A stretch of DNA of 64,000 nt, taken from NCBI RefSeq assembly GCF_009925085.1, contig NZ_JAABNR010000012.1, positions 1 to 64,000 of the forward strand, written 5' to 3'. Position 1 is the first letter of the stretch. Every line of letters begins with the position of its first letter. The notes under the pieces are model-generated. The model ran no database searches, had not been told where the DNA came from, and saw only the letters and a program-made list of their open reading frames with translations. The translations under genes were made by a program, and so were the position numbers. The stretch comes from Stagnihabitans tardus. GTDB lineage: Bacteria > Pseudomonadota > Alphaproteobacteria > Rhodobacterales > Rhodobacteraceae. Below are positions 15,297-24,500 of the stretch, one piece after another.

Positions 15297-16306
15297 CGCT
15301 CTTTCCGCGCGATGCGGATCAGGGCGCGCTCCATCACCGCCATCAGGGGCGCCTTGGAGGTTGACCGCAGGGTCAGGTCGGTCTCAACGAGGATCGACAG
15401 CGCCTTTTCGGTCTGCCGCGTGCCCCAGGCCCCGGCCTGTTTCATCATCCGGTCACGGCGTTTGAAGAAGCCGCGCGCCTGGGCGAAGCCCTGGGCCGGG
15501 CCCTCGGGATGGGTGGCCATCATGTGCAGGGTCTGGAAATGCCGCAGCGCCGCGATGGCCAAAGTCACCGGGGCGACGCCCTGGGCCTCGAGCCGCCGCA
15601 TCAGGGGGCCTATGGCGCCAAGTTGCCCCTCGGCCACGATGTCGATGAGCTCTTCGGCCTCGGTCTCGACAGTGGCGGGCGCCAGCGCCGCGATTTCGAC
15701 GGGGGTCAGGGGTGAAGGGTCGCGGAACTTGTAAAGCGCGATTTTCTCAAGCGTCTGGCGGAAATCGCCGGGTTCCAGCACCTTGGACAGGGTCTGAAGT
15801 TCGGAAAGTGCATCGGGGGGAACCTGGGTCAGGCCCGCCCGCGAGAGCTCTTCGGCGATCTCCTCGCGCGTCGGAGGGTCGTCGTAAAGTCCGATGCAGA
15901 TCGTGTCGGGGCGGCGTTCGGCCATGGTCTTCAGGGCCGACTTCCCCGTCAGGTTCCCCGCCGTCACGACGATATTGGCATCGCCCGGGCGCCAATCCTT
16001 CAGCGCGGTCTCGATCAGGGAAGAAAGCCCGTCGGTCGCATCCTCCACCACGACGACGCGGGGGCCGGGGAAGAAGCCAACCGCCTTGACCGCATCCAAG
16101 AGTGCCGCGCCATCCTTGCGCAGGTCTGCGGCGGCGAGCCGCGTCAGCCGCATCTCGGCCTCGGCGCCCGGACCGGCCAGCGCCGCCACGACCTCGGCCC
16201 GCTTCATGGCCACCCGCATCGCATCCTCGCCAAAGATGACAAGGCCCGCGCGCGAGGTCTCGGGCTTGGCGAGGTAACGCCGCGCCTCGGCGCCTTGCAG
16301 CTTCAT
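15293..16306 (-). CDS. holA: DNA polymerase III subunit delta
   Basis: A 337-residue clamp-loader subunit that opens the beta clamp. The N-terminal block [20 protein letters not shown] near residue 26 and FFPGPRVVVVEDATD near residue 78 match alphaproteobacterial HolA. The length fits the family. It is the last gene of leuS-lptE-holA and overlaps lptE by 4 bp. It shares its terminal CTAG stop region with the convergent DsbD-domain gene. Confidence 0.93.
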   Translation of the reverse strand: MKLQGAEARRYLAKPETSRAGLVIFGEDAMRVAMKRAEVVAALAGPGAEAEMRLTRLAAADLRKDGAALLDAVKAVGFFPGPRVVVVEDATDGLSSLIETALKDWRPGDANIVVTAGNLTGKSALKTMAERRPDTICIGLYDDPPTREEIAEELSRAGLTQVPPDALSELQTLSKVLEPGDFRQTLEKIALYKFRDPSPLTPVEIAALAPATVETEAEELIDIVAEGQLGAIGPLMRRLEAQGVAPVTLAIAALRHFQTLHMMATHPEGPAQGFAQARGFFKRRDRMMKQAGAWGTRQTEKALSILVETDLTLRSTSKAPLMAVMERALIRIARKER

Positions 16307-16764
16307 GGCAGGGCCATGACCAGGCGGCGGACGACCTGGTCGGCCAGGTCCTGCATCAGGCGGCGATGGGCATCGGCCTCGGCGGTCAGGCCCGCGACGG
16401 TGGATCCCGTGGCGGAATAGGCGGTGAAGCTCTCGACACTGCCGCCGGTGACGCGTTGTCCGTCCTTGCTCAGCGTGTAATCCAGCTTGCCCGTCACGGT
16501 GTAACGCGTCGTTGCGCCCTCGACCGTGATGCCGACGCCGTTTTGCGTCGTGGTCACCGTATAGGCCAGGTCATAGGCCGGGGCCGTGGCCCGACCGAGC
16601 TGCGCCTCGACCGCCGCGACGAAGTCGAAATCGTCGCGGGTCTTCGGCGCCTGGACCTCGACCTGTCCCAGCAAAGCCCGGGCCGGAGACTTCACCCCAT
16701 AGGCCGGGGTGAAGCCGCAACCGGCGAGCGCCAGCAGCAGGAAAAGGCGTCTAGACGACCACAT
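16303..16764 (-). CDS. lptE: LPS assembly lipoprotein LptE
   Basis: A 153-residue lipoprotein. Its signal ends in a lipobox (L-A-G-C, Cys16) followed by GFTPAYG, the typical start of alphaproteobacterial LptE. LptE plugs the outer-membrane LptD barrel and helps place LPS at the surface. It sits between leuS (14-bp overlap) and holA (4-bp overlap). This arrangement is conserved in proteobacteria and supports the call. Confidence 0.88.
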   Translation of the reverse strand: MWSSRRLFLLLALAGCGFTPAYGVKSPARALLGQVEVQAPKTRDDFDFVAAVEAQLGRATAPAYDLAYTVTTTQNGVGITVEGATTRYTVTGKLDYTLSKDGQRVTGGSVESFTAYSATGSTVAGLTAEADAHRRLMQDLADQVVRRLVMALP

Positions 16765-19306
16765 TGACGATGCGCCCCGGAACGACGATCAGCTTTTTCA
16801 CCGGCTGCCCGGCAAGGAACTTGATCACATCTTCCTGGGCCAGCACCAGCTTTTCCACTTCCGCAGGCGCCATATCGGCGGGAACCGTCACTTCCGCCCG
16901 GCGCTTGCCGTTGATCTGGATGGGCAGGGTGACCGAGCTTTCCACCAGCATCGCCGGATCGACCACGGGCCAGGGCGCCTTGACGCAGAGGCCCGCGCCG
17001 CCCTGATAGGCCCAGATCGATTCCGCGATATGCGGGGTCATGGGGGACATGAGCTTGGCCAAGGTCCGGATCGCCTCTTTCATCACGGAGGTCGAGGCCG
17101 AGGCGCGCGAGATCGTGTTGGTGAACTCGTAAAGCTTCGCGATGGCCTTGTTGAAGGCGAAACCCTCGATGCCCTGGGTGACTTCCGCAATCGCCTTGTG
17201 CATCGCGCGCAGAAGGTCGGCATCGCCCTCGCCCTTGTGATCCGCGGGCATCTCGCCGATCCGCGAACACAGAGCCCAGACGCGGGAGAGGTGCTTGTAG
17301 GCCGCATCGGCGCCGCTGGCCGTCCATTCCACATCCCGCTCGGGCGGGCTGTCGGACATGACGAACCAACGGGCGGTATCGGCGCCGTAAGAGGCGATGA
17401 TGTTCATCGGGTCGACGACATTCTTCTTGGATTTCGACATCTTGGCCGAGGGGATGACCTCGACCTTGGTGCCGTCCTTCAGCGTCGCGCCCTCTTCAGA
17501 GCGGATGATGTCTTCGGGCAGGTGATAGACCGGGCGGCCATTGGCGTCGGTGGTCTTGTAGATCTCGTGGGTCACCATGCCCTGGGTAAACAGAGCGTTG
17601 AAGGGCTCGATGGCCTTCTGGGGCAGGTGGCCGGTCTTCTGCATCGCCCGGGCGAAGAAGCGGGAATAGAGGAGGTGGAGGATCGCATGTTCGATCCCGC
17701 CGATATACTGGTCGACATTCATCCAGTAATCGGCCTCATCCGCCACGGTGGGCGTGGTGGCGCGGGGAGCGGTGAAGCGGGCGTAATACCAGGACGAATC
17801 GACGAAGGTGTCCATCGTGTCGGTTTCACGTTTCGCCGGGGCGCCACACTTCGGGCAGGCGCAGTCGCGCCAGGTCGGGTGGCGGTCCAAGGGGTTGCCC
17901 GGACGGTCGAAGGTCACGTCATAGGGCAGCTCGACCGGCAGGTTCTCTTTCTTCTCGGGCACGACGCCGCAGGTCTCGCAATGGACGACCGGGATCGGGC
18001 AGCCCCAATAGCGCTGGCGGGAGACACCCCAGTCGCGCAGGCGGTAGTTGGTGACGCCCTTGCCGAAGCCTTTCGACTCCGCTGCCGCAACGGCTGCGGC
18101 AATCGCGGCCTCTCCGGTCTGGAGCTCTTCCCCGGCGAAGCCGCGGATGTAATGCACCTTTTCCGACTTCATCGGCACGAAAGGCTCGGTCAAGGGGGCC
18201 TCGGCTTGACCTTCGGCAACAAAGACCGATTTGATCGCAATGCCATACTTGGTCGCGAATTCGAAGTCGCGGGCGTCGTGGGCGGGGCAACCGAAGATCG
18301 CCCCGGTGCCGTAATCCATCAGGATGAAGTTGGCGATATAGACCGGAAGCTCCCAGGAGGGGTCCAGCGGGTGCTTCACCCGCACGCCGGTGTCAAAGCC
18401 GATCTTCTCGGCGGTCTCCAAAGCCTCGGCGGTCGTGCCGCCCAGGCGGCATTTCGCCAGGAACTCCGCAACGGCCGGATCCCCCGCCAGGGCCTTGGCC
18501 AGCGGATGGTCCGGCGAGATCCCGGCGAAGGAGGCCCCCATCAGCGTGTCGGGACGGGTCGTATAGACCTCCAGCCGGTCAAAGCCCGCAGGAGCCCCGA
18601 CCGTCTCAAAGGCAAACTGCAAGCCGGTCGATTGGCCGATCCAGTTGGCCTGCATCAGCCGCACCTTCTCGGGCCAGTCCTTCAGCCCGTCCAAGGCCGC
18701 CAAAAGCTCGCCCGAATAGTCGGAGATCTTGAAGAACCACTGCGTGAGCTCCCGCCGCTCCACCGCAGCGCCCGACCGCCAGCCCTTGCCGTCGATGACC
18801 TGCTCATTGGCGAGAACCGTCATATCGACCGGGTCCCAGTTGACCTGCGCCGCCTTGCGGTAGACCAGCCCCGCCTCCATCATGTCGAGGAACATCGCCT
18901 GCTGCTGGCCGTAATACTCCGGGTCACAGGTTGCAAGCTCGCGCGACCAGTCGATCGAGAGCCCCAGGGGCTTCATCTGCGCCCGCATGTCGGCGATGTT
19001 GCCATAGGTCCAGTCCTTGGGATGGCCGCCGCGCTCCATCGCGGCATTCTCGGCCGGCATGCCGAAAGCGTCCCAGCCCATCGGATGCAGCACGGAAAAC
19101 CCCTGCGCCTGCTTGTAGCGCGCCACCACGTCGCCCATCGTATAGTTGCGCACATGGCCCATGTGGATGCGCCCCGACGGGTAGGGGAACATCTCAAGCA
19201 CGTAATACTTGGGCTTGGCCGCATCGCGCGTGGCCTTGAAGGCCAGGGCCTCGTCCCAGGCCGCTTGCCATTTCGGTTCGATCAGGGCGGGTTCATAGCG
19301 CGACAT
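16751..19306 (-). CDS. leuS: Leucyl-tRNA synthetase
   Basis: An 851-residue class I synthetase that charges tRNA-Leu. The HIGH-type motif HMGH is at residues 48-51. Cys-rich zinc segments (CETCG, CPKCG) are near residues 435-490. The CP1 editing domain follows the N-terminal Rossmann half. KMSKS is near residues 620-625 and the C-terminal anticodon-binding and leucine-specific parts are complete. Length fits bacterial LeuRS. It heads the leuS-lptE-holA operon. Confidence 0.97.
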   Translation of the reverse strand: MSRYEPALIEPKWQAAWDEALAFKATRDAAKPKYYVLEMFPYPSGRIHMGHVRNYTMGDVVARYKQAQGFSVLHPMGWDAFGMPAENAAMERGGHPKDWTYGNIADMRAQMKPLGLSIDWSRELATCDPEYYGQQQAMFLDMMEAGLVYRKAAQVNWDPVDMTVLANEQVIDGKGWRSGAAVERRELTQWFFKISDYSGELLAALDGLKDWPEKVRLMQANWIGQSTGLQFAFETVGAPAGFDRLEVYTTRPDTLMGASFAGISPDHPLAKALAGDPAVAEFLAKCRLGGTTAEALETAEKIGFDTGVRVKHPLDPSWELPVYIANFILMDYGTGAIFGCPAHDARDFEFATKYGIAIKSVFVAEGQAEAPLTEPFVPMKSEKVHYIRGFAGEELQTGEAAIAAAVAAAESKGFGKGVTNYRLRDWGVSRQRYWGCPIPVVHCETCGVVPEKKENLPVELPYDVTFDRPGNPLDRHPTWRDCACPKCGAPAKRETDTMDTFVDSSWYYARFTAPRATTPTVADEADYWMNVDQYIGGIEHAILHLLYSRFFARAMQKTGHLPQKAIEPFNALFTQGMVTHEIYKTTDANGRPVYHLPEDIIRSEEGATLKDGTKVEVIPSAKMSKSKKNVVDPMNIIASYGADTARWFVMSDSPPERDVEWTASGADAAYKHLSRVWALCSRIGEMPADHKGEGDADLLRAMHKAIAEVTQGIEGFAFNKAIAKLYEFTNTISRASASTSVMKEAIRTLAKLMSPMTPHIAESIWAYQGGAGLCVKAPWPVVDPAMLVESSVTLPIQINGKRRAEVTVPADMAPAEVEKLVLAQEDVIKFLAGQPVKKLIVVPGRIVNVVV

Positions 19307-19387
19307 GCTGGCCTCCTACTTGCGAGGCCGGAATTACACCCTTGCGCGCGAAAAGGTCCAGCGTCCAAAGCCGCCAGACCCCAAAAA

Positions 19388-19876
19388 TCACAACTTGCTG
19401 TCGGCGATCCGCATCTCGCGCGCCCGGGCCAGGATCGCATCCTCGACGGCCGAGACCGTCTCGGGCGCCACGGCCCCGCCGCCCTGACCCTGAAGCGCCA
19501 CTCGCAAGGACCGCGCATCCAGCGCCGGGTCCTGCACATAGATCGTCGCGCGATAGGCCCGACCCCCGCCCGGAGGCCGCCCATAGCCCGTCACGATCAC
19601 CCCGGTGAAGGGATCGACCGATTCGATGGGCAGGAAGTCCAGCACGTCGAGGCTGGCGTTCCAGATATACTTGTTCACCCGCACCGTGACATTGGCATCG
19701 GTATTCTTGGAAAACAGGTCCCAGATGGTGGAGCGCCGGGGCTCTGCCGCCGCCCGCGCCTCGTTCGCCGCGACATTGGCCGCGCGCCGCTCGGGCGAGG
19801 TGCCCAAGACCCCGCAGCCGCTGAGCACCGAAAGGCCCAGACCCAAAACCATAGCCACCCGCGCGTGCGTATACAT
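19388..19876 (-). CDS. DUF3576 family lipoprotein
   Basis: A 162-residue protein with an N-terminal signal and lipobox LSGC (Cys21), so probably outer-membrane anchored. The body TIWDLFSKNTDANVTVRVNK, then W-N-A-S-L-D-V-L-D-F-L-P near residue 75, is the DUF3576 signature of alphaproteobacteria. It lies directly upstream of leuS on the same strand, an arrangement that recurs in the group. Function is unknown. A cell-envelope role is likely given the LPS gene nearby. Confidence 0.82.
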   Translation of the reverse strand: MYTHARVAMVLGLGLSVLSGCGVLGTSPERRAANVAANEARAAAEPRRSTIWDLFSKNTDANVTVRVNKYIWNASLDVLDFLPIESVDPFTGVIVTGYGRPPGGGRAYRATIYVQDPALDARSLRVALQGQGGGAVAPETVSAVEDAILARAREMRIADSKL

Positions 19877-20281
19877 AGAGAGAGCCTCTTCCAACCTGCC
19901 CGTGTCTAGCCCAGCCCTGAAAGCCTGCCAAGGGCTTTCACCCCGGGGCGCCCCGGGGGCGATTCCGAATCGAGGCACCCGATTCCGGCGTCTTTCCGCC
20001 CCCCTTGTGCCTGATTTCCGCCACTTTTCCGCCACAAAGCCCGGGAAATCCCGACTGTTTCCTCGTTTTGGACAATCCGCGCCCCGGATTTCCGCCTTGT
20101 TTTGCTGGCCGGGCCGGGGGTCTGTGGCGGAACTGTGGCAAAGCTGCACCAGAGATTTCGCCTTCCGTTCCGGGGTGGGCCCTATGCGTTGCAATCCGGG
20201 CCGTGCCGCGCGAAATAGGGTCATACCCAGTTCGGACCATCCTGAGTTGGGCGACCCCTAAAAGACAACGAGGGAAAAGAC
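19877..20281. promoter_or_regulatory. 405-bp intergenic region with phased TTTCCGCC repeats
   Basis: This is the longest gene-free stretch in the window, between the DUF3576 gene (leftward) and the porin gene (rightward). It contains TTTCCGCC four times (19993, 20015, 20026, 20089; spacings 22, 11 and 63 bp). A related TTCCGGC lies 11 bp before the first. An inverted copy GGCGGAA sits within TGTGGCGGAACTGTGGCAA (20123-20141). A GC palindrome CCCCGGGGCGCCCCGGGG is near 19941-19958 and CGATT-CCG-AATCG at 19960-19972. No clear sigma70 promoter was found. Regulation of the porin from here is inferred. Confidence 0.5.
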
Positions 20282-21115
20282 ATGAAAAAGATTCTTCTGG
20301 CGACCACCGTCCTGGCCATGACCGCTTCGGTCGCTGCTGCTGAAGTTGCGGTTTCGGGCTCGGCCCGCATGGGTATCATCAACAACGGCGTCGACACCGA
20401 GTTCTCGTCGCGCGTCCGCATCCAGTTCGACGGTTCGGGCACGACCGACGGCGGCCTGTCGTTCGGCGCTTCGATCCGTGCTGACCAGTCGGGCCAGGGC
20501 GGAACCGCCAACGGCGACTCGACCGTCTTCGTTTCGGGCTCGTTCGGCAAGCTGACCATGGGCGACGTCGCTGGCGGCGCTGCTGACAACCTGGTCGGCC
20601 AAGTGTCGGGCGTTGGCTACGGCGCCTCGGCTGCCGATGGCAAGCAAGAGATCGGCTTCCTTGGTGGCACCGCCACCGCCGCTCGCTACGACTACACCTC
20701 GGGCGCTCTGTCGGTCTCGGTCGGCATCGGCCAAGTCACCGCCGCTGACGAAGCCAAGTCGATCGCTGTGAAGTATGCCCCCGGCACCTACTCGGTCGCC
20801 GTCGGCTTCTCCGACACCGCCACCGACTCGCAAATCGACCTGCTGGGTTCGGCCACCTTCGGTGCGGCCACCGTCAAGGCTCGCGTCGCTGACCGTGACT
20901 CGGCCGCTGACATCGCCTACGCCGTCTCGCTGGACTATGTGACCGGCGCTGCGACCATCACCGCCTTCGCCGCGTCGAACACCGACTTCGCTGGCGCTGA
21001 CAACACCGGTCTGGGCGTGTCCTACGACCTGGGTGGCGGCGCTGCCGTCAAGGCCGGCGTGGTTGACGCCAACGGCACCACCGTCTACGACGCTGGTATC
21101 ACGATGTCGTTCTGA
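20282..21115 (+). CDS. Porin (Rhodobacter type)
   Basis: A 277-residue outer-membrane beta-barrel. The Sec signal peptide MKKILLATTVLAMTASVAAA is cleaved before EVAVSGSARMG. The mature protein is made of alternating short amphipathic strands, is acidic and Cys-free, and ends in a terminal Phe (TMSF) as BAM substrates do. Codon use differs from its neighbours: many GCT, GTC and TCG codons and lower GC, as expected for a very highly expressed gene. The start follows GAGGGAAAAGAC. A perfect intrinsic terminator lies 20 bp past the stop. It probably forms a general diffusion trimer. Confidence 0.9.
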   Translation: MKKILLATTVLAMTASVAAAEVAVSGSARMGIINNGVDTEFSSRVRIQFDGSGTTDGGLSFGASIRADQSGQGGTANGDSTVFVSGSFGKLTMGDVAGGAADNLVGQVSGVGYGASAADGKQEIGFLGGTATAARYDYTSGALSVSVGIGQVTAADEAKSIAVKYAPGTYSVAVGFSDTATDSQIDLLGSATFGAATVKARVADRDSAADIAYAVSLDYVTGAATITAFAASNTDFAGADNTGLGVSYDLGGGAAVKAGVVDANGTTVYDAGITMSF

Positions 21116-21135
21116 TCCTTCGGGATCTGAATGGG

Positions 21136-21168
21136 AAGAGCGGGCGAAAGCCCGCTCTTTTCTTTTTG
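21136..21168 (+). terminator. Intrinsic terminator of the porin gene
   Basis: Perfect 10-bp stem AAGAGCGGGC/GCCCGCTCTT with a GAAA tetraloop at 21146-21149, followed by TTCTTTTTG. This is the clearest rho-independent terminator in the window and suits a highly expressed single-gene transcript. Confidence 0.93.
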
Positions 21169-21257
21169 TGCTGCCCGGTCCTGTCTTTGTGCATCCCGGT
21201 CTTTTCTTTCCGCGCGCCAGGTTGTTACCTGTCCGCCGTCACAAAGAAGGTCCGCCC

Positions 21258-21914
21258 ATGTCCCTTGCCGAGATCCGCCACCGCTTGACCCAGGCCGAAG
21301 CCGCCTCAGGCCGCGCCCCGGGCTCCGTCACCCTGGTCGCCGTCTCCAAGGTCCAGCCCGATGCCCGTGTGCGCGAGGTGCTGACAGAAGGACAGCGCGT
21401 CTTCGGTGAGAACTATGTGCAAGAGGCCGGGGCGAAATGGCCCGGCTTTCGTGCCGACTTCCCCGGGGTGGAGTTGCACATGATCGGGCCCTTGCAGACC
21501 AACAAGGCCAAGCAGGCGGTCGAGCTTTTCGACGTGATCCAGTCGCTGGACCGCCCCTCGCTGGCGCAAAAGCTCGCCAGCCTCGCCCAGGCGCGCGGCA
21601 AGAGCCCGGGCCTTTTCATCCAGGTCAACACCGGCTCCGAGCCGCAGAAGGCCGGCATCCTGCCGCAAGACCTTGGTGCCTTCGTCGCCTCTTGCCGGAC
21701 GATGGACCTCTCCCCGCAGGGCCTGATGTGCATCCCGCCCGAGGGCCAGGACCCGGTCCCGCATTTCGCACAACTGGCCAAGCTGGCCGCCGACAACGGC
21801 TTGCCCCAGCTTTCCATGGGAATGAGCAGCGATTTCGAGACAGCCGTGGCGATGGGGGCGACCCATATCCGCGTGGGTTCCGCCCTTTTCGGCGCACGAA
21901 GCCCCAAGAGCTGA
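21258..21914 (+). CDS. yggS: YggS/PROSC family pyridoxal-phosphate homeostasis protein
   Basis: A 218-residue PLP-binding protein with the alanine-racemase-like barrel. It has VAVSK (Lys31, the PLP lysine), FGENYVQEA (about 49-57), H-M-I-G-P-L-Q-T-N-K (near 73-82), and the C-terminal L-S-M-G-M-S-S-D-F and RVGSALFG motifs. It helps keep free PLP in balance and has no catalytic activity of its own. The start ATG at 21258 follows AGAAGG. It converges on the amylosucrase-like gene with a 43-bp gap holding GGCGCC repeats. Confidence 0.93.
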   Translation: MSLAEIRHRLTQAEAASGRAPGSVTLVAVSKVQPDARVREVLTEGQRVFGENYVQEAGAKWPGFRADFPGVELHMIGPLQTNKAKQAVELFDVIQSLDRPSLAQKLASLAQARGKSPGLFIQVNTGSEPQKAGILPQDLGAFVASCRTMDLSPQGLMCIPPEGQDPVPHFAQLAKLAADNGLPQLSMGMSSDFETAVAMGATHIRVGSALFGARSPKS

Positions 21915-21957
21915 AAGCGGCGCCAGGCGCCTTTTGGGCGCCCGGCCGTTGCCTGTG

Positions 21958-23835
21958 CTACAAGAGCCAGACCCGCGCATAGGGGGGCAGGGCGATCTGC
22001 CCGTCATGGGCTTCGACCGCATGGTCCGACAGCGCATCATGCATCCGCGTCACCCCCTGGGCCCGCGCCCAGGTCTCGGGCAGGTGCAGCCAATGTTCGG
22101 TCATGTTGAAGAGACCCAGCATCACCCCGGTCGGCGCCTGGCGCACGAAGGCAAAGACCCCCGACTGGCCAGGATCGACGATCCGCAGGGGATGGCCCGC
22201 ATGGATCGCCTCGACCGCCTTCCGCCGCGCCAGGATATGCTTGGTGCCCCGGAAGACCTGGCCCGCCGCGCCGTCGTCCGAATGGCGGAACTGCGCGAGG
22301 TGCCAGTCCATCTTCGGCCGGTGCACCCAGCGGCTGTCATGCGCATGTTCGGGAACGTCGCGGTAACCATAGTCGTTCAGCATGGCGAGTTCATCGCCCA
22401 TATAGATCAAGGGGATGCCGCCAAAGCCCGCGATCAGCGCATGGCCCAGAAGGATGCGCTGCACCGCCAGTTGCTCGGCCCCCCGGTCCTGGGCCCGCTC
22501 CAGCCCCGCCAAGGAGGCGAAGGAGCCGCTGATCCTCTTGTCGCCGGTCTCTTCGTTGACCTGGAAAAGCTCGCCCTTGGCGAAGCTGCCGGGGAAGGAC
22601 CCTTCATAGAAGTTCGAGAGAAAGGCCCGATGCGCGCCCCCCGACATGTGCAGGGCGCCCGCATCCTCATCCGTCACCGCCCAGCCGATGTCGTCATGGC
22701 AGCGGATATAGGTGGCATAGGTCGCATTGGTGAGCCGTTCCGGGAAGTGGGTGCCCAGCACATGCCGCATCAACCGCGCATCCCGCGTGGCCAAGGCCCC
22801 CCAGAACTGCACCATCAGCGAGTTGTGATAGGCGAGGTTGCCTTCCTTGCCGTCATGCTTTCCGCGCCCGAGGTAGGGCAGCATCTCGGCAGGGGCCACG
22901 ATGGCCTCCTCCAGGTGCAGGACGGCGGGGCAGGCGATCCGGCAACAGGCCCGCAGCGCCTGCAAGAGCATATGGACCTCGGGCTCGGACTGGCACCGCG
23001 TCCCCATCCGCTTCCACATGAAGGCCACGGCATCCAGCCGCAGGACCTCGACCCCCTTGTTGGCGAGGAAGAGCATGATCTCGGTGATTTCCAGGAAGAC
23101 CTGCGGGTTGGCCCAGTTCAGGTCCCACTGATGCTCGTTGAAGGTGGTCCAGACCCATTTGCCGAAATGCGGATATTCGGTGAAACTGCCGGGGGCGGTG
23201 TCGGGGAAGATCTCGACCAAGGACCGCTCATAGGCCCGGGGCAGGGCGGGGTCGTCGAACATCAGGTAGTAATCCTGGTAGGTCGCATCCCCCTTGGCGG
23301 CCTTCTGCGCCCAGGCGTGCTCCTTGGCGGTGTGGTTCAACACCAGGTCGATGCAGACCGAGATCCCCCGCGCCCGCAGCGCCGCCGTGACCTCTTCGAA
23401 GTCTTCCATCGAGCCGTAATCGGGGTTGATCGCCCGGTAATCCATCACCGAATAGCCGCCGTCGCTGTCACCGGGGCGGGGCTTCAGGCAGGGCATGAAA
23501 TGGACATAGGTGATGCCGAGGTCTTCGAGGTAATCGAGCTTGTCGAGCACCCCTTTCAGCGTCCCCGCAAAGCGGTCGATGTAGAAGACATAGCCCGCGC
23601 GGTCGGGGCGCTGGAACCAGTCGGGCTCCAGGTCGCGGGCCAGGTCCAGCCGCTTCAGATCCGCAGGCCGCTTGGTCCAACCGGCTTTCAAAGCGCTCAG
23701 CAATTTCTCGCGGAAGCCGTCGTAATCGGGATGCCGGCCGTAAAGCGCCTCGAGCATCGGCCACAGATCGGGCGCGCTGCGGGTCAAACGCAGGGTAAAC
23801 ACATCGTCATCCGTCAAGGACGCCGCTTTGGCCAT
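21958..23835 (-). CDS. Amylosucrase-like GH13 alpha-glucan enzyme
   Basis: A 625-residue cytosolic protein of the amylosucrase/sucrose-hydrolase group (GH13_4). It has the N-terminal helical domain and then the (beta/alpha)8 barrel with D-x-x-x-N-H-T (LVLNHTA). The nucleophile Asp is in LRLDAVAF followed by MWKRMGT, the acid/base Glu in HLEEAIVAP, and the third Asp in CHDDIGWA. There is no signal peptide. The ATG at 23835 has a strong GGGAGGAA site, so a longer frame to 23877 was not used. It would split sucrose, or make a glucan from it. Hydrolysis versus polymer synthesis cannot be told apart here. Confidence 0.83.
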   Translation of the reverse strand: MAKAASLTDDDVFTLRLTRSAPDLWPMLEALYGRHPDYDGFREKLLSALKAGWTKRPADLKRLDLARDLEPDWFQRPDRAGYVFYIDRFAGTLKGVLDKLDYLEDLGITYVHFMPCLKPRPGDSDGGYSVMDYRAINPDYGSMEDFEEVTAALRARGISVCIDLVLNHTAKEHAWAQKAAKGDATYQDYYLMFDDPALPRAYERSLVEIFPDTAPGSFTEYPHFGKWVWTTFNEHQWDLNWANPQVFLEITEIMLFLANKGVEVLRLDAVAFMWKRMGTRCQSEPEVHMLLQALRACCRIACPAVLHLEEAIVAPAEMLPYLGRGKHDGKEGNLAYHNSLMVQFWGALATRDARLMRHVLGTHFPERLTNATYATYIRCHDDIGWAVTDEDAGALHMSGGAHRAFLSNFYEGSFPGSFAKGELFQVNEETGDKRISGSFASLAGLERAQDRGAEQLAVQRILLGHALIAGFGGIPLIYMGDELAMLNDYGYRDVPEHAHDSRWVHRPKMDWHLAQFRHSDDGAAGQVFRGTKHILARRKAVEAIHAGHPLRIVDPGQSGVFAFVRQAPTGVMLGLFNMTEHWLHLPETWARAQGVTRMHDALSDHAVEAHDGQIALPPYARVWLL

Positions 23836-23873
23836 GGCAGGTTCCTCCCTCTTCCGAGGGCAGATTAGGGCAT

Positions 23874-24389
23874 TCAAAGCGTTTTGGAAAGTCCCTCGGG
23901 CACGATGACCCGGTCAGCATGGCGCAGACCGCGCACCAGCCACAAGAGGTCCTCGGCCCCAAGCGCGATACAGCCCGCGGTGGGCGCCCCGGGCCTGCGC
24001 CAGCGGTGGATGAAGATGGCCGAACCCTGGCCGGGATGGGACACCGGCCAGTTCCAATCCAGGATCAGCACCAGGTCATACATCGGGTCCGCGCGCCGCA
24101 GGCGTTCATGGCTGAAGGCGTAAGGCGCCCGCACCATCTTGTTGTAGTCCCCCGCGCGCGGATCGTCCGACCACAGGTCCATGGGCCCGATGGGCAGCGC
24201 CCAATCCACCGGCTGCGCCATCCGGTCAGGCCGATACAGGCAGCCCACGATGCCATGAACCCCCGCAGGCGTCGCCCCATCCCCCTCGCGCTTGCGCGTG
24301 GTGACGCCGCTCCGCCCGATCGTGCAGGGCAGAACCCGCCCCCGCACCCGCAGCCCCATGGGCGTCAGCATCAGATCCCCGGATTTCAT
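23874..24389 (-). CDS. L,D-transpeptidase (YkuD) family protein
   Basis: A 171-residue single-domain protein with the YkuD active site: His128 in IFIHRW and the nucleophile Cys140 in PTAGCIALG. This domain forms 3-3 peptidoglycan links or attaches proteins to the wall. No signal peptide is visible at the ATG at 24389 or at the next Met residues, which is odd for a periplasmic enzyme. It is divergent from the CenR-like regulator gene across a 111-bp region holding a 12-bp palindrome. It lies 38 bp upstream of the amylosucrase-like gene. Confidence 0.82.
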   Translation of the reverse strand: MKSGDLMLTPMGLRVRGRVLPCTIGRSGVTTRKREGDGATPAGVHGIVGCLYRPDRMAQPVDWALPIGPMDLWSDDPRAGDYNKMVRAPYAFSHERLRRADPMYDLVLILDWNWPVSHPGQGSAIFIHRWRRPGAPTAGCIALGAEDLLWLVRGLRHADRVIVPEGLSKTL

Positions 24390-24415
24390 CGTTGAAACAA
24401 TCCCTCGCAAGCTGA

Positions 24416-24427
24416 CACGTCGACGTG
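24416..24427. promoter_or_regulatory. 12-bp perfect palindrome CACGTCGACGTG
   Basis: It lies mid-way between the divergent L,D-transpeptidase and response-regulator genes. It is followed 8 bp later by TGTCAC, which repeats part of the arm. Position and symmetry suggest a binding site for a dimeric regulator, possibly the neighbouring OmpR-type protein, but no motif match is known to me. Confidence 0.4.
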
Positions 24428-24500
24428 ACCCCGCTGTCACATAACTTGAAGCCATCGTGATGCGGGCACATCTTCCCCGCAAGACCACACGGAGACAACC

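Noticed and set aside
16709-19909. Open frame of over 1000 codons on the + strand opposite leuS, lptE and the DUF3576 gene
   Set aside because: It crosses several well-supported genes on the other strand and has low-complexity Arg/Gly/His/Asp content; leuS motifs on the minus strand are complete.
20189-20217. TTGCAA-N17-GAAATA as a porin promoter
   Set aside because: The -10 match is poor, and the gene may use another sigma factor or an activator; not strong enough to list.
21914-21957. GGCGCC repeats between yggS and the amylosucrase-like gene as a terminator
   Set aside because: The stem is only about 6 bp of self-complementary GGCGCC units and no T-run follows on either strand.
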